Below are positions 1 through 8,351 of a stretch of DNA of 64,000 nucleotides, in pieces; position 1 is the stretch's first letter; each line of letters starts with the position of its first letter. A model generated the notes under the pieces. The model saw nothing but the letters and a program-made list of their open reading frames with translations, did not search any database and was not told the DNA's origin. The position numbers and the translations under genes are program-made. Origin of the DNA: Allobosea sp. BH3 (lineage in GTDB: Bacteria; Pseudomonadota; Alphaproteobacteria; Rhizobiales; Beijerinckiaceae); the NCBI RefSeq assembly GCF_025499465.1, contig NZ_JAIMCA010000002.1, forward strand, positions 1 through 64,000, given 5' to 3'.

Positions 1-1188
1 GGCGAGTTCCTCGGTCGTGGCCGCGGTCTCTTCCAGCGAGGAGGCCTGCTCCTCGGTGCGCTTCGAGAGGTCGTCGGCGCCCATGTTGATCTCGCGGGCC
101 GCGAGGCCGACATCGGCCGAGGTCGTTTGGATCGTCGAGACCGTCTCGGAGAGGCGGTCGACCGTCGCGTTGAAATCGGCGCAGAGTTTGGCGTAAGCCT
201 CCGGCACCTGGGTCTCGATGCGATAGCGCAGATCGCCGTTCGAGAGCGCCGAAAGACCTTCGGCCAGCACCTGGACGACACGCTCGAGCTCCTGCGCCTG
301 CTCGATCTGCCGCTTTGCCGCGGCCCGGCGCTGCTCCTCGGTCTGGCGACGGGTCTCGTTCATCAGACCGGCCTGCGCGGTGGCATCGGCCTCCAGCCTG
401 ACCTTCTCGATCGAGGCCTGGCGCAGGACATCGACGGCCTCAGCCATGGCGCCGAACTCGCTGCCGGCGCGGAAGGCCGGGACGGGCGTATCGAGATCGC
501 CCTCGGTGAGGCGGCCGAGCGCCGCTCGCAGGGAGCCGAGAGGCTTCATCATCCGGCGCACGAGCATGAACAGCAACAGTCCGGCGATCGCCCCGATCGA
601 CAGGCCGGCGATGACGTTGCCGCTGATCATGTCGTCGATGACCGTGAGGAACTCCTCCTGCCGGATGCCGACATAGAGGATGCCGATGACGCTGTTGTCG
701 GATTTCTGGATGATCGGCTCATAGATCGTGAAGTAGGGCACGCCGAGGATGTCGGCGGCGCCGGAATAGGTCTTCCGCTCCTTGAAGACGGCGTCATAGG
801 CCGGCCCCTGCGCCAGCTTGGTGCCGACGGCGCGCCCTCCATCCGGCTTCTGGACATTGGTGGTGACGCGGGTGTCGCCCATGAAGACCGTCGCGGTGCC
901 GCCGGACAGCATCTTGACCTTGTCGACGGCGGCAAAGTTGCCGTTGACGACCTCCTGGCCGAACAGGAGCTTGTCTCCGTCCAACCGTGGTTCGCCCTTC
1001 GCCTGCAGGAGGTCCCGCAGCAGGTTGATGTTGATGATCAGGCTCGTCTGGGCGCGCTCGCGCATCGCCTTGTCCGCCGCGCGAATCGATACGACGACCG
1101 AGGCCGCGACAGCGAAGCCGACGATCAGCACCGCTACGACAGCCAGACGGGTCGCGATCGGCAAACGCAAGGAAAAGTGATTTTGCAT
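1..1188 (-). CDS. Methyl-accepting chemotaxis protein (C-terminus outside window)
   Basis: Inner-membrane chemoreceptor that would pass ligand binding to CheA/CheW. The frame is open from an ATG at 1188 to the window edge (396 codons), so the rest of the signalling domain and the stop are missing. Visible order: a short cytoplasmic start (MQNHFSLRLP), a first membrane helix at about residues 12-30, a periplasmic sensor of Cache_3/Cache_2 type to about residue 180, a second membrane helix, a HAMP region containing RRMMKPLGSL, a helical linker, and the start of the methyl-accepting domain (RTEEQASSLEETAATTEELA). No che genes lie in the window, so it looks like an orphan receptor; its ligand cannot be read from sequence. 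Confidence 0.93.
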   Translation of the reverse strand, partial: MQNHFSLRLPIATRLAVVAVLIVGFAVAASVVVSIRAADKAMRERAQTSLIININLLRDLLQAKGEPRLDGDKLLFGQEVVNGNFAAVDKVKMLSGGTATVFMGDTRVTTNVQKPDGGRAVGTKLAQGPAYDAVFKERKTYSGAADILGVPYFTIYEPIIQKSDNSVIGILYVGIRQEEFLTVIDDMISGNVIAGLSIGAIAGLLLFMLVRRMMKPLGSLRAALGRLTEGDLDTPVPAFRAGSEFGAMAEAVDVLRQASIEKVRLEADATAQAGLMNETRRQTEEQRRAAAKRQIEQAQELERVVQVLAEGLSALSNGDLRYRIETQVPEAYAKLCADFNATVDRLSETVSTIQTTSADVGLAAREINMGADDLSKRTEEQASSLEETAATTEELA

Positions 1189-1242
1189 CAAAAAGCCCGT
1201 GCTGCGAGCCGGCTATCCCCCGGCGCGTAGTTGAACGATATG

Positions 1243-1259
1243 CGTGCCTGAACGGCACG
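1243..1259. promoter_or_regulatory. Small inverted repeat upstream of the chemoreceptor
   Basis: CGTGCC, five bases, GGCACG: a perfect 6-bp inverted repeat 55 bases before the receptor start. It could be an operator or a leader hairpin. Function is not shown. Confidence 0.3.
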
Positions 1260-1497
1260 TAGGCATAGGCAGTAGAGATCGCCTGGCAATCGAGGCCTTC
1301 GGAATCACGACCGGTAGATCATGGTCGGATCACGCTTGTTGAAGGCCGCCTTCCTGGCGAATTACCTAAACCTCTCGTAGCGCCATGAAGAAAAGCTTAA
1401 CCCTGATAATATTCTGACTGGTTTGTACCATCCTGCAGGCTCAGGAAGGCACCAAGGGGCAACACCGCGGCAAGTCCTGCACAAGGGCGACACCCCA

Positions 1498-1515
1498 TGT
1501 TGCCGATCGGCAACA
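1498..1515. promoter_or_regulatory. 18-bp perfect palindrome, candidate operator
   Basis: TGTTGCCGATCGGCAACA is a perfect dyad 135 bases before the transpeptidase start. It has no T-tract, so it is not an intrinsic terminator. A dimeric regulator site is the simplest reading, unproven. Confidence 0.4.
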
Positions 1516-1650
1516 ACCGCGCACCGACACAGTTTCGCCACACCACGTTCACCCCGTGGCCATGGCTGGAACCTTGAACGGAGGTGCGCTGTTGCATACA
1601 GCGACAACACTCCTTCGCCGCCCGCCACCGCCCGCACTACAGAGTACCTG

Positions 1651-2400
1651 ATGTCCCCCCGCCCCGATGTCTCCCCCCTCGCCCGACCGACGCGCCGGAC
1701 GTTCGCAGCCTTGTCACCGCTCTTCCTGGCGGCCTGCGTCAGTCAGGTGCAGCAGCCCTTCGAGGTCGCCTATCAGGGCCCGCATGTCAGCGCTGAATAT
1801 CTGGCGATGTATGGCGAGCGGCCGGACGAGCAGCATCCGCTGCCGGCGACGGACCTCACGGAGGTCGATCCGCAGTTCCTGCGCCGCATCGTGACCTATC
1901 CGACGCCGGAGCGGCCCGGCACGATCGTGGTCGATACCGATAACCGCTTCCTCTATCTCGTCATCGAAGGCGGGCGCGCCATCCGCTACGGCATCGGCGT
2001 CGGCAAGCAGGGCATGTCCTGGCGCGGCCGCGCGACCGTGAAGCGCAAGGCGCAATGGCCGAGCTGGACGCCGACTGCGGCGATGATCGCCCGCGAGCCG
2101 GCGCGCAACCGCCCCTGGGCCGGCGGCATGCCCGGTGGGCTGGAAAATCCGCTCGGCGCCCGCGCGCTCTATCTCTATCAGGGCGACCGCGACACCCTGT
2201 ACCGCATCCACGGCACCTCTGAGCCATGGTCGATCGGCAAGTCGGTGTCGAGCGGCTGCATCCGCATGTTCAATCAGGACATCATCGACCTCTACAGCCG
2301 TGTTCCGAGTGGAACCACGGTGGTCGTGCTCAACCGCGGCACGCTCCAGGCGCCGGAGGAGGGCTTCGACGACATGCCCCCGCCGCCGGACGACATCTGA
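1651..2400 (+). CDS. L,D-transpeptidase (YkuD domain), probable Tat lipoprotein
   Basis: Periplasmic enzyme expected to cross-link peptidoglycan stem peptides or attach proteins to them through an active-site cysteine. The product is 249 residues. The N-terminus has a twin-arginine-like TRRTFAAL followed by a lipobox ending LAAC, so it is probably exported and lipidated. The YkuD domain spans about residues 85-230 and contains the hallmark HGT plus SSGCIRM with the catalytic Cys. The ATG at 1651 fits the signal peptide; the frame is open further upstream but encodes nothing typical. The tail is acidic and proline-rich. A second YkuD protein lies at 4378-5178. Hyphomicrobiales often carry many such enzymes, linked in the family to polar growth. 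Confidence 0.9.
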   Translation: MSPRPDVSPLARPTRRTFAALSPLFLAACVSQVQQPFEVAYQGPHVSAEYLAMYGERPDEQHPLPATDLTEVDPQFLRRIVTYPTPERPGTIVVDTDNRFLYLVIEGGRAIRYGIGVGKQGMSWRGRATVKRKAQWPSWTPTAAMIAREPARNRPWAGGMPGGLENPLGARALYLYQGDRDTLYRIHGTSEPWSIGKSVSSGCIRMFNQDIIDLYSRVPSGTTVVVLNRGTLQAPEEGFDDMPPPPDDI

Positions 2401-2496
2401 CGACCGGTTTCGGTATCGGACGCCTTGATACCGTCATAAGCCGGACCCACCTCTGGAGGGCGACGCAACCGCGCCGCCTAACCAAAGGAGATGACG

Positions 2497-3297
2497 ATGA
2501 CGCCGCAGGAACGCGACGTGATCGCCGGGATTTTCGACCGCCTGAAGCAGGCGGCCAACCAGCCCCGCGACCCCGAGGCTGAGACTTTCATTGCAGAACG
2601 GCTTCGCGAGCAGCCCTACGCGCCCTATGCCATGGCGCAGACGGTCTATGTGCAGGAGCAGGCGCTCGCCAATCTTAACCAGCAGGTCGAGAGCCTGCAG
2701 GCGCAGCTGCGGGACGCCGAGGCCCGCGCCAACGCAGCGCCGCAATCGCAGGGGCAGCCGCAGAGCGGCGGGTTCCTCTCCGGTATCTTCGGTGGCGGCA
2801 GTCAGCCGCGGGCCGGCTCGGTGCCGTCCTTCCCACAACGCCCGGACGCTGCCGGAGCGTCTTCTGCCTGGAACACGCAGCCGCAGGGCCGCCCCATGCA
2901 GGCGCAGGCCCAGCCGATGCAGGAATCGGCACCGCCCGGCCCGTGGAGCAACCAGCTGCAGCAGCGCGCCGGCGGCGGTTTCATGGCCAGCGCACTGACC
3001 ACGGCCGCAGGCGTGGCGGGCGGCATGGTGGTCGGCAACATGCTGATGAACGCGTTCAAGGGCGAGTCCGGCACGGCACAGGCTGCTCAGGCCGCGTCAA
3101 GCCCGAGCCTCGCAGACAGCGTCACGGCCGAGAACGCCAAGGCGCAGCCTGCCAGCGACACGTCCGCCAGCGACGCATCCAACGACAGCTCGCCCAACCA
3201 GGCCGATTACCAGCAGGCGAGCCATGACGACGCCAGCTACGAGGACGATCCGGGTTTCGACGACGACGCCGGCGGCGACGACGACAGCTGGGTCTGA
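2497..3297 (+). CDS. DUF2076 family protein
   Basis: Family of unknown function common in Alphaproteobacteria. The product is 266 residues. The N-terminal 80 residues (starting MTPQERDVIAGIF) are the conserved helical part with a coiled-coil-like LNQQVESLQAQLRDAEA stretch. The middle is Gln/Pro-rich, and a Gly/Ala hydrophobic helix near residues 165-190 may insert in a membrane. The tail is highly acidic (Asp/Ser-rich). The ATG at 2497 is preferred over the ATG at 2491 because AAAGGAG at 2484-2490 sits six bases before it and directly abuts the earlier codon. It has its own terminator at 3317-3346. Confidence 0.85.
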   Translation: MTPQERDVIAGIFDRLKQAANQPRDPEAETFIAERLREQPYAPYAMAQTVYVQEQALANLNQQVESLQAQLRDAEARANAAPQSQGQPQSGGFLSGIFGGGSQPRAGSVPSFPQRPDAAGASSAWNTQPQGRPMQAQAQPMQESAPPGPWSNQLQQRAGGGFMASALTTAAGVAGGMVVGNMLMNAFKGESGTAQAAQAASSPSLADSVTAENAKAQPASDTSASDASNDSSPNQADYQQASHDDASYEDDPGFDDDAGGDDDSWV

Positions 3298-3316
3298 GCC
3301 CTCGCGGACCATGATG

Positions 3317-3346
3317 AGCCCGCCTCGAAAGAGGCGGGCTTTTTTT
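3317..3346 (+). terminator. Intrinsic terminator after the DUF2076 gene
   Basis: Perfect 10-bp stem (AGCCCGCCTC / GAGGCGGGCT) with a GAAA loop, followed by six T. It isolates the DUF2076 gene from mbfA. Confidence 0.92.
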
Positions 3347-3374
3347 GCGCGGCGGCCTTTCCTTTGAAGGAGCG

Positions 3375-3409
3375 GATCCATAGATTGGAATTATTCTAAT
3401 CTATGGATC
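3375..3409. promoter_or_regulatory. 35-bp palindrome, iron-control-element (Irr) operator candidate
   Basis: Two 17-base arms around T3392 match at 16 of 17 positions. The core TTGGAATTATTCTAA resembles the iron control element bound by Irr in Hyphomicrobiales, and mbfA is a known Irr/ICE target there. The palindrome ends four bases before the mbfA ATG, so it would also occupy the translation initiation region. Confidence 0.75.
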
Positions 3410-3413
3410 GCCC

Positions 3414-4370
3414 ATGAAACGTTTCGACGAGCTCGGCGAAGCCGAAATCCTCGCGCTGGCCGTAGCCAGCGAGGAAGAGGATGCGCGCATCTACCTCTCC
3501 TTCGCCCAGCGGCTGCGGGCGAATTATCCGCATTCGGCCCAGATGTTCGAGCAGATGGCCGGCGAGGAGCAGGGCCATCGCCATAGCCTGCTGAACCTCT
3601 ACGAAAGACGCTTCGGCAAGGAGCTGCCACTCATCACGCGGCAGGACGTGAAGGGCTTCCTCAAGCGCAACCCGGTCTGGCTTCACGAGGATCTGCAGCT
3701 GGACACGGCGCGCAAGCACGCAACGCTGATGGAGCTCGAGGCCAGCCGCTTCTATGCGAGTGCCGCCGAGCGGGCGACCGACACGAGCACGCGCAAGCTG
3801 CTTGCCGATCTCGCCGAGGCGGAGCGCGGCCATGAGAGCATGGCAGAGAGGCTCGGCGAAGAGCTGAGGACCTCAGGCGCCGCCGATGAGGAAGAGGAGA
3901 CGCGCAAGCGGCTCTTCGTGCTGCAGATCGTCCAGCCCACGCTGGCAGGACTGATCGACGGCTCGGTCTCGACGCTCGCGCCGATCTTCGCCGCGGCCTT
4001 CGCGACGCATGATTCCTGGAACGCCTTCGTCGTCGGCCTCGCGGCCTCGATCGGAGCGGGCATCAGCATGGGGCTGACCGAGGCGCTGTCGGACGATGGC
4101 GTGGTGACGGGGCGCGGCCATCCATGGGTGCGCGGGGCCGCCTGCGGCATCGCCACGACCATCGGCGGGCTCGGTCACACCCTGCCCTATCTGATCCCGG
4201 ATTTCTGGCTGGCCACCGCCATCGCCGGCTTCATCGTCGCCTGCGAGCTCGTCGTCATCGCCTGGGTGCGCTGGCGCTATATGGAGACGCCCTTCGGCTC
4301 GGCGATCGTGCAGATCGTCATCGGCGGCCTGCTCGTGCTGGCCGTCGGCGTGCTGATCGGCAGTTCCTGA
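3414..4370 (+). CDS. mbfA: Membrane-bound ferritin-like iron exporter MbfA
   Basis: Exports excess iron across the inner membrane. The 318-residue product has the family's two parts: an N-terminal ferritin-like (Er/rubrerythrin) domain to about residue 140 with metal-binding Glu/His motifs ([31 protein letters not shown]), then a CCC1/VIT1-type membrane domain with about five helices from residue 150 on. The ATG at 3414 is the only sensible start; an ATG at 3403 is out of frame. No clear Shine-Dalgarno is visible, because the ICE-like palindrome occupies that space. In related bacteria Irr represses this gene under low iron, which the site here supports by inference. Confidence 0.93.
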   Translation: MKRFDELGEAEILALAVASEEEDARIYLSFAQRLRANYPHSAQMFEQMAGEEQGHRHSLLNLYERRFGKELPLITRQDVKGFLKRNPVWLHEDLQLDTARKHATLMELEASRFYASAAERATDTSTRKLLADLAEAERGHESMAERLGEELRTSGAADEEEETRKRLFVLQIVQPTLAGLIDGSVSTLAPIFAAAFATHDSWNAFVVGLAASIGAGISMGLTEALSDDGVVTGRGHPWVRGAACGIATTIGGLGHTLPYLIPDFWLATAIAGFIVACELVVIAWVRWRYMETPFGSAIVQIVIGGLLVLAVGVLIGSS

Positions 4371-4377
4371 CGGCGCG

Positions 4378-5178
4378 TCAGATCACCAGAACCTTCGCGC
4401 CGACGCGGACGCGCCCGTAGAGGTCGGTGACATCGTCATTGGTCATGCGGATGCAGCCGGAAGAGACGGCCTGGCCGATGGTGTTCGGCTCGTTGGTGCC
4501 GTGGATGCGGTAGAGCGTCGAGCCGAGATACATGGCGCGAGCGCCCATCGGATTGTCGGGCCCGCCCTCCATGAAGCGCGGCAGGTCCGGCCGGCGCTTG
4601 AGCATCTCGGCTGGCGGAGTCCAGCTCGGCCATTCGGCCTTACGGCTCACCGTCTTCATGCCGGCCCAGGAGAAACCCGGCCGACCAACGCCGATGCCGT
4701 ATCGCAGCGCCTTGCCGCCCGGCTGCACCAGGAAGAGGAAACGCTGCGGCGTATCGATGATGATCGTGCCCGGCTTGTGCGGGCCGTCATAGGCGACTTC
4801 CTGCTTGAGGAAACGCGGATCGACGATGTGCTGGATGCCCTGGCGCGGTGCCGCCGGCTCGCCGAGCGCGGCCATGCGCCGGCCGGCGTTCTGCTGGCGC
4901 GCAGCCTCGAACGGGTCGGCATCGGCCCCGGCAGCAGCGCCCACCCGCTGGCCATAAGCGTATCCGCCCGGCCGATTATAGACCGCCCCGCCCCGCGGCG
5001 ACGGATCCCGGCCGGTCATCAGCATCTCGATGAAGCCGCCGCCATAGTTCGGGCGGCCGCGGGACGCGGCCATTGGATCGTTCGGCGCAGCATAGCCATA
5101 GCCCTGCGCAAGGGCAGGGCCGGCAAGGGTCAGGCTGCCCGCAACGGCCAGCACGGGAAGGAAGATCGCTCGACGCAT
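4378..5178 (-). CDS. L,D-transpeptidase (YkuD domain), secreted
   Basis: Second peptidoglycan L,D-transpeptidase of the window, 266 residues. A Sec signal peptide (to about residue 24, ending ALAQG) is followed by a Gly/Tyr/Pro-rich spacer to about residue 110 and a YkuD domain at about 125-266. The catalytic signature is HGTNEP then SSGCIRM. Its core is closely similar to the protein at 1651-2400 (shared PGTI, YGIGVG, AEWPSWTP-type segments), so they are paralogs. The N-terminal spacer differs, and this copy has no lipobox. It is convergent with mbfA, with seven bases between the stops, and divergent from the TauE-type gene. Confidence 0.92.
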   Translation of the reverse strand: MRRAIFLPVLAVAGSLTLAGPALAQGYGYAAPNDPMAASRGRPNYGGGFIEMLMTGRDPSPRGGAVYNRPGGYAYGQRVGAAAGADADPFEAARQQNAGRRMAALGEPAAPRQGIQHIVDPRFLKQEVAYDGPHKPGTIIIDTPQRFLFLVQPGGKALRYGIGVGRPGFSWAGMKTVSRKAEWPSWTPPAEMLKRRPDLPRFMEGGPDNPMGARAMYLGSTLYRIHGTNEPNTIGQAVSSGCIRMTNDDVTDLYGRVRVGAKVLVI

Positions 5179-5439
5179 GACGCAACTCTTTCGACATCGA
5201 CTGCCGAAAACCCTGGCCGGCGCCCTGCAACGAATGGTGAATCGTCGAGGTTTCGGAACGGAATCCGCGGCTTTCGAGGCGAATTCGCGGGATTAACCTT
5301 AGCGGCCCGTCAAGCGACAGGATGAAGGAAGCGTTGCCGGGCACCCCGTCAGACTCATGGCGCCAATGCGATGCCGCCCCTTCTGCGGAGCGTCGGCATG
5401 TCGGAAAGCTGCTCGAAGTGGATACATGCAAACGAGCCG

Positions 5440-6204
5440 ATGCCGGACGATCTCTCCTTCTATCTCGTCGGCTGGGCGACGACGCTGCTGATCGCCATCG
5501 GCAAGAGCGCCTTCGGCGGCGGGCTCGCGATCCTCGGCATTCCCCTGCTGGCGACGGTGACCACGCCGCAGAACGGGGCGATCATGGTGGCGCTACTGGT
5601 TTCGCTGATGGACCTGATGGCGCTGCAGCGCTTCGGCCGCGAGAGCTGGTCGAAGCCGGACCTCACCTGGATCCTGCCCGGCCTCGTTGCCGGCATCGGC
5701 GTCGGCTACCTCGTCTTCGTGCGGATCGATCCGCGCCTCGTCACGCTGATCATCGGCGTCGTCACGCTGCTTTTCACCGCTCACTGGTTCCTGAGGGGGC
5801 GCCTCGCTCCGCCAGGGACGCGGCCTGTCTCACCGGGGCTGGCGCTAGCGGCGGGCGCGGCCTCCGGCTTCACCACCTTCGTCGCCCATGCCGGCGGGCC
5901 GCCGGTCGCGATGTATTTGCTGGCGCGCGGCCTGCCGAAGACCATGCTCGTCGGCACCACCATCGCGATCTTCACGCTCGGCAACTGGTTGAAGCTGCCG
6001 CCCTACATCGCGCTCGGCCTGCAGCACCGGGAGGCGCTCTGGGGGGCGCTCGTGCTCGCGCCTGCCGTGCCACTCGGCATCTGGCTCGGCCGGATCGTGC
6101 ATGACCGCCTCGACCAGAAGACGCTGTTCTTCTGGTGTTATGTGCTGCTCGCCCTCGCCGCGGCGAAGCTCACTATCGATGCCGGGCTTTCGCTCCTGTC
6201 GTGA
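5440..6204 (+). CDS. TauE/SafE family sulfite/anion exporter-like membrane protein
   Basis: Integral inner-membrane protein of the TauE/SafE (DUF81) family, whose characterised members export sulfite or organosulfur anions. The product is 254 residues from the ATG at 5440, with about eight hydrophobic helices and the family's duplicated pattern, including KSAFGGGLAILGIPLL near the start and HAGGPPVAMYLL in the second half. In-frame ATGs at 5371 and 5398 would add a hydrophilic leader not typical of the family; 5440 is preferred but uncertain. No sulfur genes flank it, so the substrate is unknown. Confidence 0.85.
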   Translation: MPDDLSFYLVGWATTLLIAIGKSAFGGGLAILGIPLLATVTTPQNGAIMVALLVSLMDLMALQRFGRESWSKPDLTWILPGLVAGIGVGYLVFVRIDPRLVTLIIGVVTLLFTAHWFLRGRLAPPGTRPVSPGLALAAGAASGFTTFVAHAGGPPVAMYLLARGLPKTMLVGTTIAIFTLGNWLKLPPYIALGLQHREALWGALVLAPAVPLGIWLGRIVHDRLDQKTLFFWCYVLLALAAAKLTIDAGLSLLS

Positions 6205-6295
6205 CCGTATGGGCTGCGCCCTGCCACCGCGGCATTGGTGCGATGCCTCAAGTCCGTCTGTACGGCCGCCGCTTTTCACCCTAGAGCCTGCCGCC

Positions 6296-6808
6296 ATGAC
6301 CGCCCTTCCGCCGATCCGCCCAGCCTCCGACGCCGATTCCGAGCCGCTCGCCGCTCTCATCGCTGCGAGCTTCGCCGAATATGAGAACTGCCATTTCGTC
6401 TGGGAGGAATTCCCGGAGCTGAGGCAGCCGGCGACCGCCTTCGCGGCCAAGGGCGGCAAGCTCTGGATCGCGGACAGGCCGGAGGGCGGTATCGCGGGCT
6501 CGCTGGCTGCGACGCCGCTGCCCGAGCAGAACGCGGTCGAGCTCACCAAGGTCTATGTCGACCCGGCCTTCCGTGGCGCAGGGCTGGCGCAGGCGCTCTT
6601 CGCCGAGGCGCTGGCTTTCGCGGAAGCCGGCGGCTTCGCCGAAATGATGCTCTGGTCGGATACGCGCTTCGCGCGCGGCCACCGCTTCTACGAGAAGCTC
6701 GGCTTCCGCCGCTGGCCGGGCGAGCGCTATCTCGCCGATGTCTCCGAGACCTGGGAATACCATTTCCGCAAGCCCCTGCTCCGCAGCACCCCGCCCGCCA
6801 CGCCATGA
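6296..6808 (+). CDS. GNAT family N-acetyltransferase
   Basis: Cytoplasmic acetyl-CoA-dependent acyltransferase of unknown substrate, 170 residues. The GNAT fold is supported by the central strand and acetyl-CoA loop (VYVDPAFRGAGLAQALFAEA, an R/Q-x-x-G-x-A type loop) at about residues 82-101 and the C-terminal FYEKLGFRRWPGERY. The ATG at 6296 begins a typical GNAT N-terminus (MTALPPIRPA). Its stop overlaps the start of the following EamA gene by four bases (ATGA), so the two are probably translationally coupled. Confidence 0.88.
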   Translation: MTALPPIRPASDADSEPLAALIAASFAEYENCHFVWEEFPELRQPATAFAAKGGKLWIADRPEGGIAGSLAATPLPEQNAVELTKVYVDPAFRGAGLAQALFAEALAFAEAGGFAEMMLWSDTRFARGHRFYEKLGFRRWPGERYLADVSETWEYHFRKPLLRSTPPATP

Positions 6809-7647
6809 CCTGGTCCGTCGCGCTGCGCGCCGCGCTGGGCATCGCCCTGCTCACCGGGATGGATGCGGTGATCAAGGGGCAGATGCACCAGCATCCGTTC
6901 CTGCTGGCGCTGTTCATGCGCTTCCTGATGGGCGGGATCTGCGCGCTGATCGTGCTGGCGATCGTGCGGCCGGCGCGGCCGACGCGGGAGAGCCTCGTCG
7001 GCAATCTGGCGCGCATTCCGCTGGTCGTGATGACGGCCGGGAGCTTCTTCTATTCGATCTCGGTTCTTCCTCTCGCGGAAGCGCTGACGCTGTCCTTCCT
7101 CGCCCCGGTCTTCGTCGCCCTGCTGGGCGGCGTGCTGCTGAAGGAGCGGATCGACGGGCGCATCCTGCAGGCGCTGGCCTTCGGGCTCGCCGGCATGCTC
7201 GTCATGGTCTGGCCGCGGTTGCAGGGCCATGTCAGCGGTGCGGGGCTCGGCGTCGCGGCCGCGCTGTTCGCCGCCGTGAGCTACGCCTTCAACCTGATCC
7301 TGCTGCGGCGCATCGCGACCCGCGAGCACCCGTCGGTGATCGTCGCCTTCCAGAACATCGGACCGGCGCTGTGCCTCGCCATCCCGGCCGCCTACTATTT
7401 CGTGCCGATGGGGCTTTCCGACCTCGCCATCTACCTCGCGGCCGGCGTCCTCGGCGTCGCGGGCCATCTCACCCTGACCTCGGCCTATGCGAAGGCTGCT
7501 GCCGCGCGGCTGGCGGCCATCGAATACACGGCGCTGATCTGGGCGAGCCTGCTCGGCTTCTTCTTCTTCGGGGAGGTGCCGCTCTACACAACCTATGCCG
7601 GCGCGGTCCTGATCGTGGCGGGGGCCGTGGCGGTCAGCCGGCGGTAG
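6805..7647 (+). CDS. DMT superfamily transporter (EamA domains)
   Basis: Inner-membrane drug/metabolite transporter of 280 residues with about ten hydrophobic helices and two EamA repeats (about 8-135 and 148-279). Members export amino acids, nucleobases or other metabolites; the substrate cannot be assigned. It overlaps the GNAT gene by four bases, suggesting a modify-and-export pair, which is an inference. The gene ends just before a copy of the dispersed palindromic element (7662-7763). Confidence 0.9.
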   Translation: MTWSVALRAALGIALLTGMDAVIKGQMHQHPFLLALFMRFLMGGICALIVLAIVRPARPTRESLVGNLARIPLVVMTAGSFFYSISVLPLAEALTLSFLAPVFVALLGGVLLKERIDGRILQALAFGLAGMLVMVWPRLQGHVSGAGLGVAAALFAAVSYAFNLILLRRIATREHPSVIVAFQNIGPALCLAIPAAYYFVPMGLSDLAIYLAAGVLGVAGHLTLTSAYAKAAAARLAAIEYTALIWASLLGFFFFGEVPLYTTYAGAVLIVAGAVAVSRR

Positions 7648-7661
7648 GGCTCAGCGCCGCC

Positions 7662-7763
7662 GTCATTCTCGGGCGAAGAGAAGCGTAGACGCGGGAATCC
7701 CAGGCCGAAAAGGCGCGGGAGCCTCTCTCGTCACGAGATGCTCGGGTCAAGCCCGAGCATGAC
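7662..7763. repeat. Dispersed palindromic element A, copy 1
   Basis: Two-hairpin element. It begins GTCATTCTCGGGCG and ends with the strong hairpin ATGCTCGGG-TCAAG-CCCGAGCAT followed by GAC. The first hairpin is degenerate here. It fills the gap between convergent genes. The family recurs at 13351, 16392 (reversed), 16791, 18514, 43834, 56929 and 58003. Confidence 0.88.
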
Positions 7764-7770
7764 GGAGACC

Positions 7771-8253
7771 TCACGTCCCCATCTTCTTCGCGGGGAAGAC
7801 CAGGCAGGTCTCGGTGCCGTGGGCGAGGAGCTTTCCCTGCCCGTCGACAAGCCGGCCCTCCGAGGTGATGACGGAGCCGCCGCGATGGATCAGCCGGCCC
7901 TCGCAGCGCACCGTCCCAGTGTCCGGCATGACGGGCCGGACGTAGTTCAGCTTCATCTCCAGCGTGGTGTAGCCCTCGCCCGGCTTCAGCGTGGAATGCG
8001 CCGCGCAGGCCATGGCGGAATCGAGGATCGTCGCGGTCCAACCGCCATGGATCGTGCCGAGCGGGTTGAAGAAGCGCGCGGATGGCCGGCCGGTGAAGAC
8101 GACGCGGCCCTCCTCGGCCTCGACCAGATCGAAATCCATCGCCTCGGCAAAGGGCGGCGCTGGCTGCGTGCCGTCGATGATGCCGCGCAGGAAGCTCAAG
8201 CCATCGCCTGCGACGAGAGCCTCGCGTGACACCACTCCGAACATGCGATCCAT
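7771..8253 (-). CDS. PaaI family hotdog-fold thioesterase
   Basis: Predicted acyl-CoA thioesterase, 160 residues, cytoplasmic. The 4HBT/PaaI hotdog domain occupies about residues 45-150 and shows the characteristic NPLGTIHGGWTATILDSAMA segment at the start of the central helix. The physiological acyl-CoA is unknown. It lies downstream of and codirectional with a MarR-type regulator, with a 98-base gap containing an inverted repeat at 8266-8283, so it is a probable target of that regulator. GGCAGGAA just before the ATG can serve as ribosome-binding site. Confidence 0.88.
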   Translation of the reverse strand: MDRMFGVVSREALVAGDGLSFLRGIIDGTQPAPPFAEAMDFDLVEAEEGRVVFTGRPSARFFNPLGTIHGGWTATILDSAMACAAHSTLKPGEGYTTLEMKLNYVRPVMPDTGTVRCEGRLIHRGGSVITSEGRLVDGQGKLLAHGTETCLVFPAKKMGT

Positions 8254-8265
8254 TTCCTGCCCTCA

Positions 8266-8283
8266 ATCGTGTATCTGCACGAT
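8266..8283. promoter_or_regulatory. Candidate MarR operator upstream of the thioesterase gene
   Basis: Inverted repeat ATCGTG-N6-CACGAT, ending 12 bases before the thioesterase start. Size and spacing suit a MarR dimer, and a MarR gene is immediately upstream. The regulatory link is inferred. Confidence 0.5.
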
Positions 8284-8351
8284 ATGAGTTGGCCGGCACT
8301 TTCGTCAATGGTGGCCGGAGCCGGCTTGAGGGAGGTGTGTGCCGAACCGGC

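Larger units (their letters stand above)
1189..1650. other. Long divergent intergenic region
   Basis: 462 bases without a credible gene, between the chemoreceptor (minus) and the L,D-transpeptidase (plus). It holds the small inverted repeat at 1243-1259, an A+T-richer stretch near 1385-1425 that could carry promoters, and an 18-bp perfect palindrome at 1498-1515. Open frames here on either strand show no family resemblance. Confidence 0.6.

Noticed and set aside
1362..1637. 91-codon minus-strand frame in the long intergenic region
   Set aside because: No homology features or ribosome-binding site; it crosses the palindrome at 1498 and its translation is Cys/Arg/Trp-rich noise.
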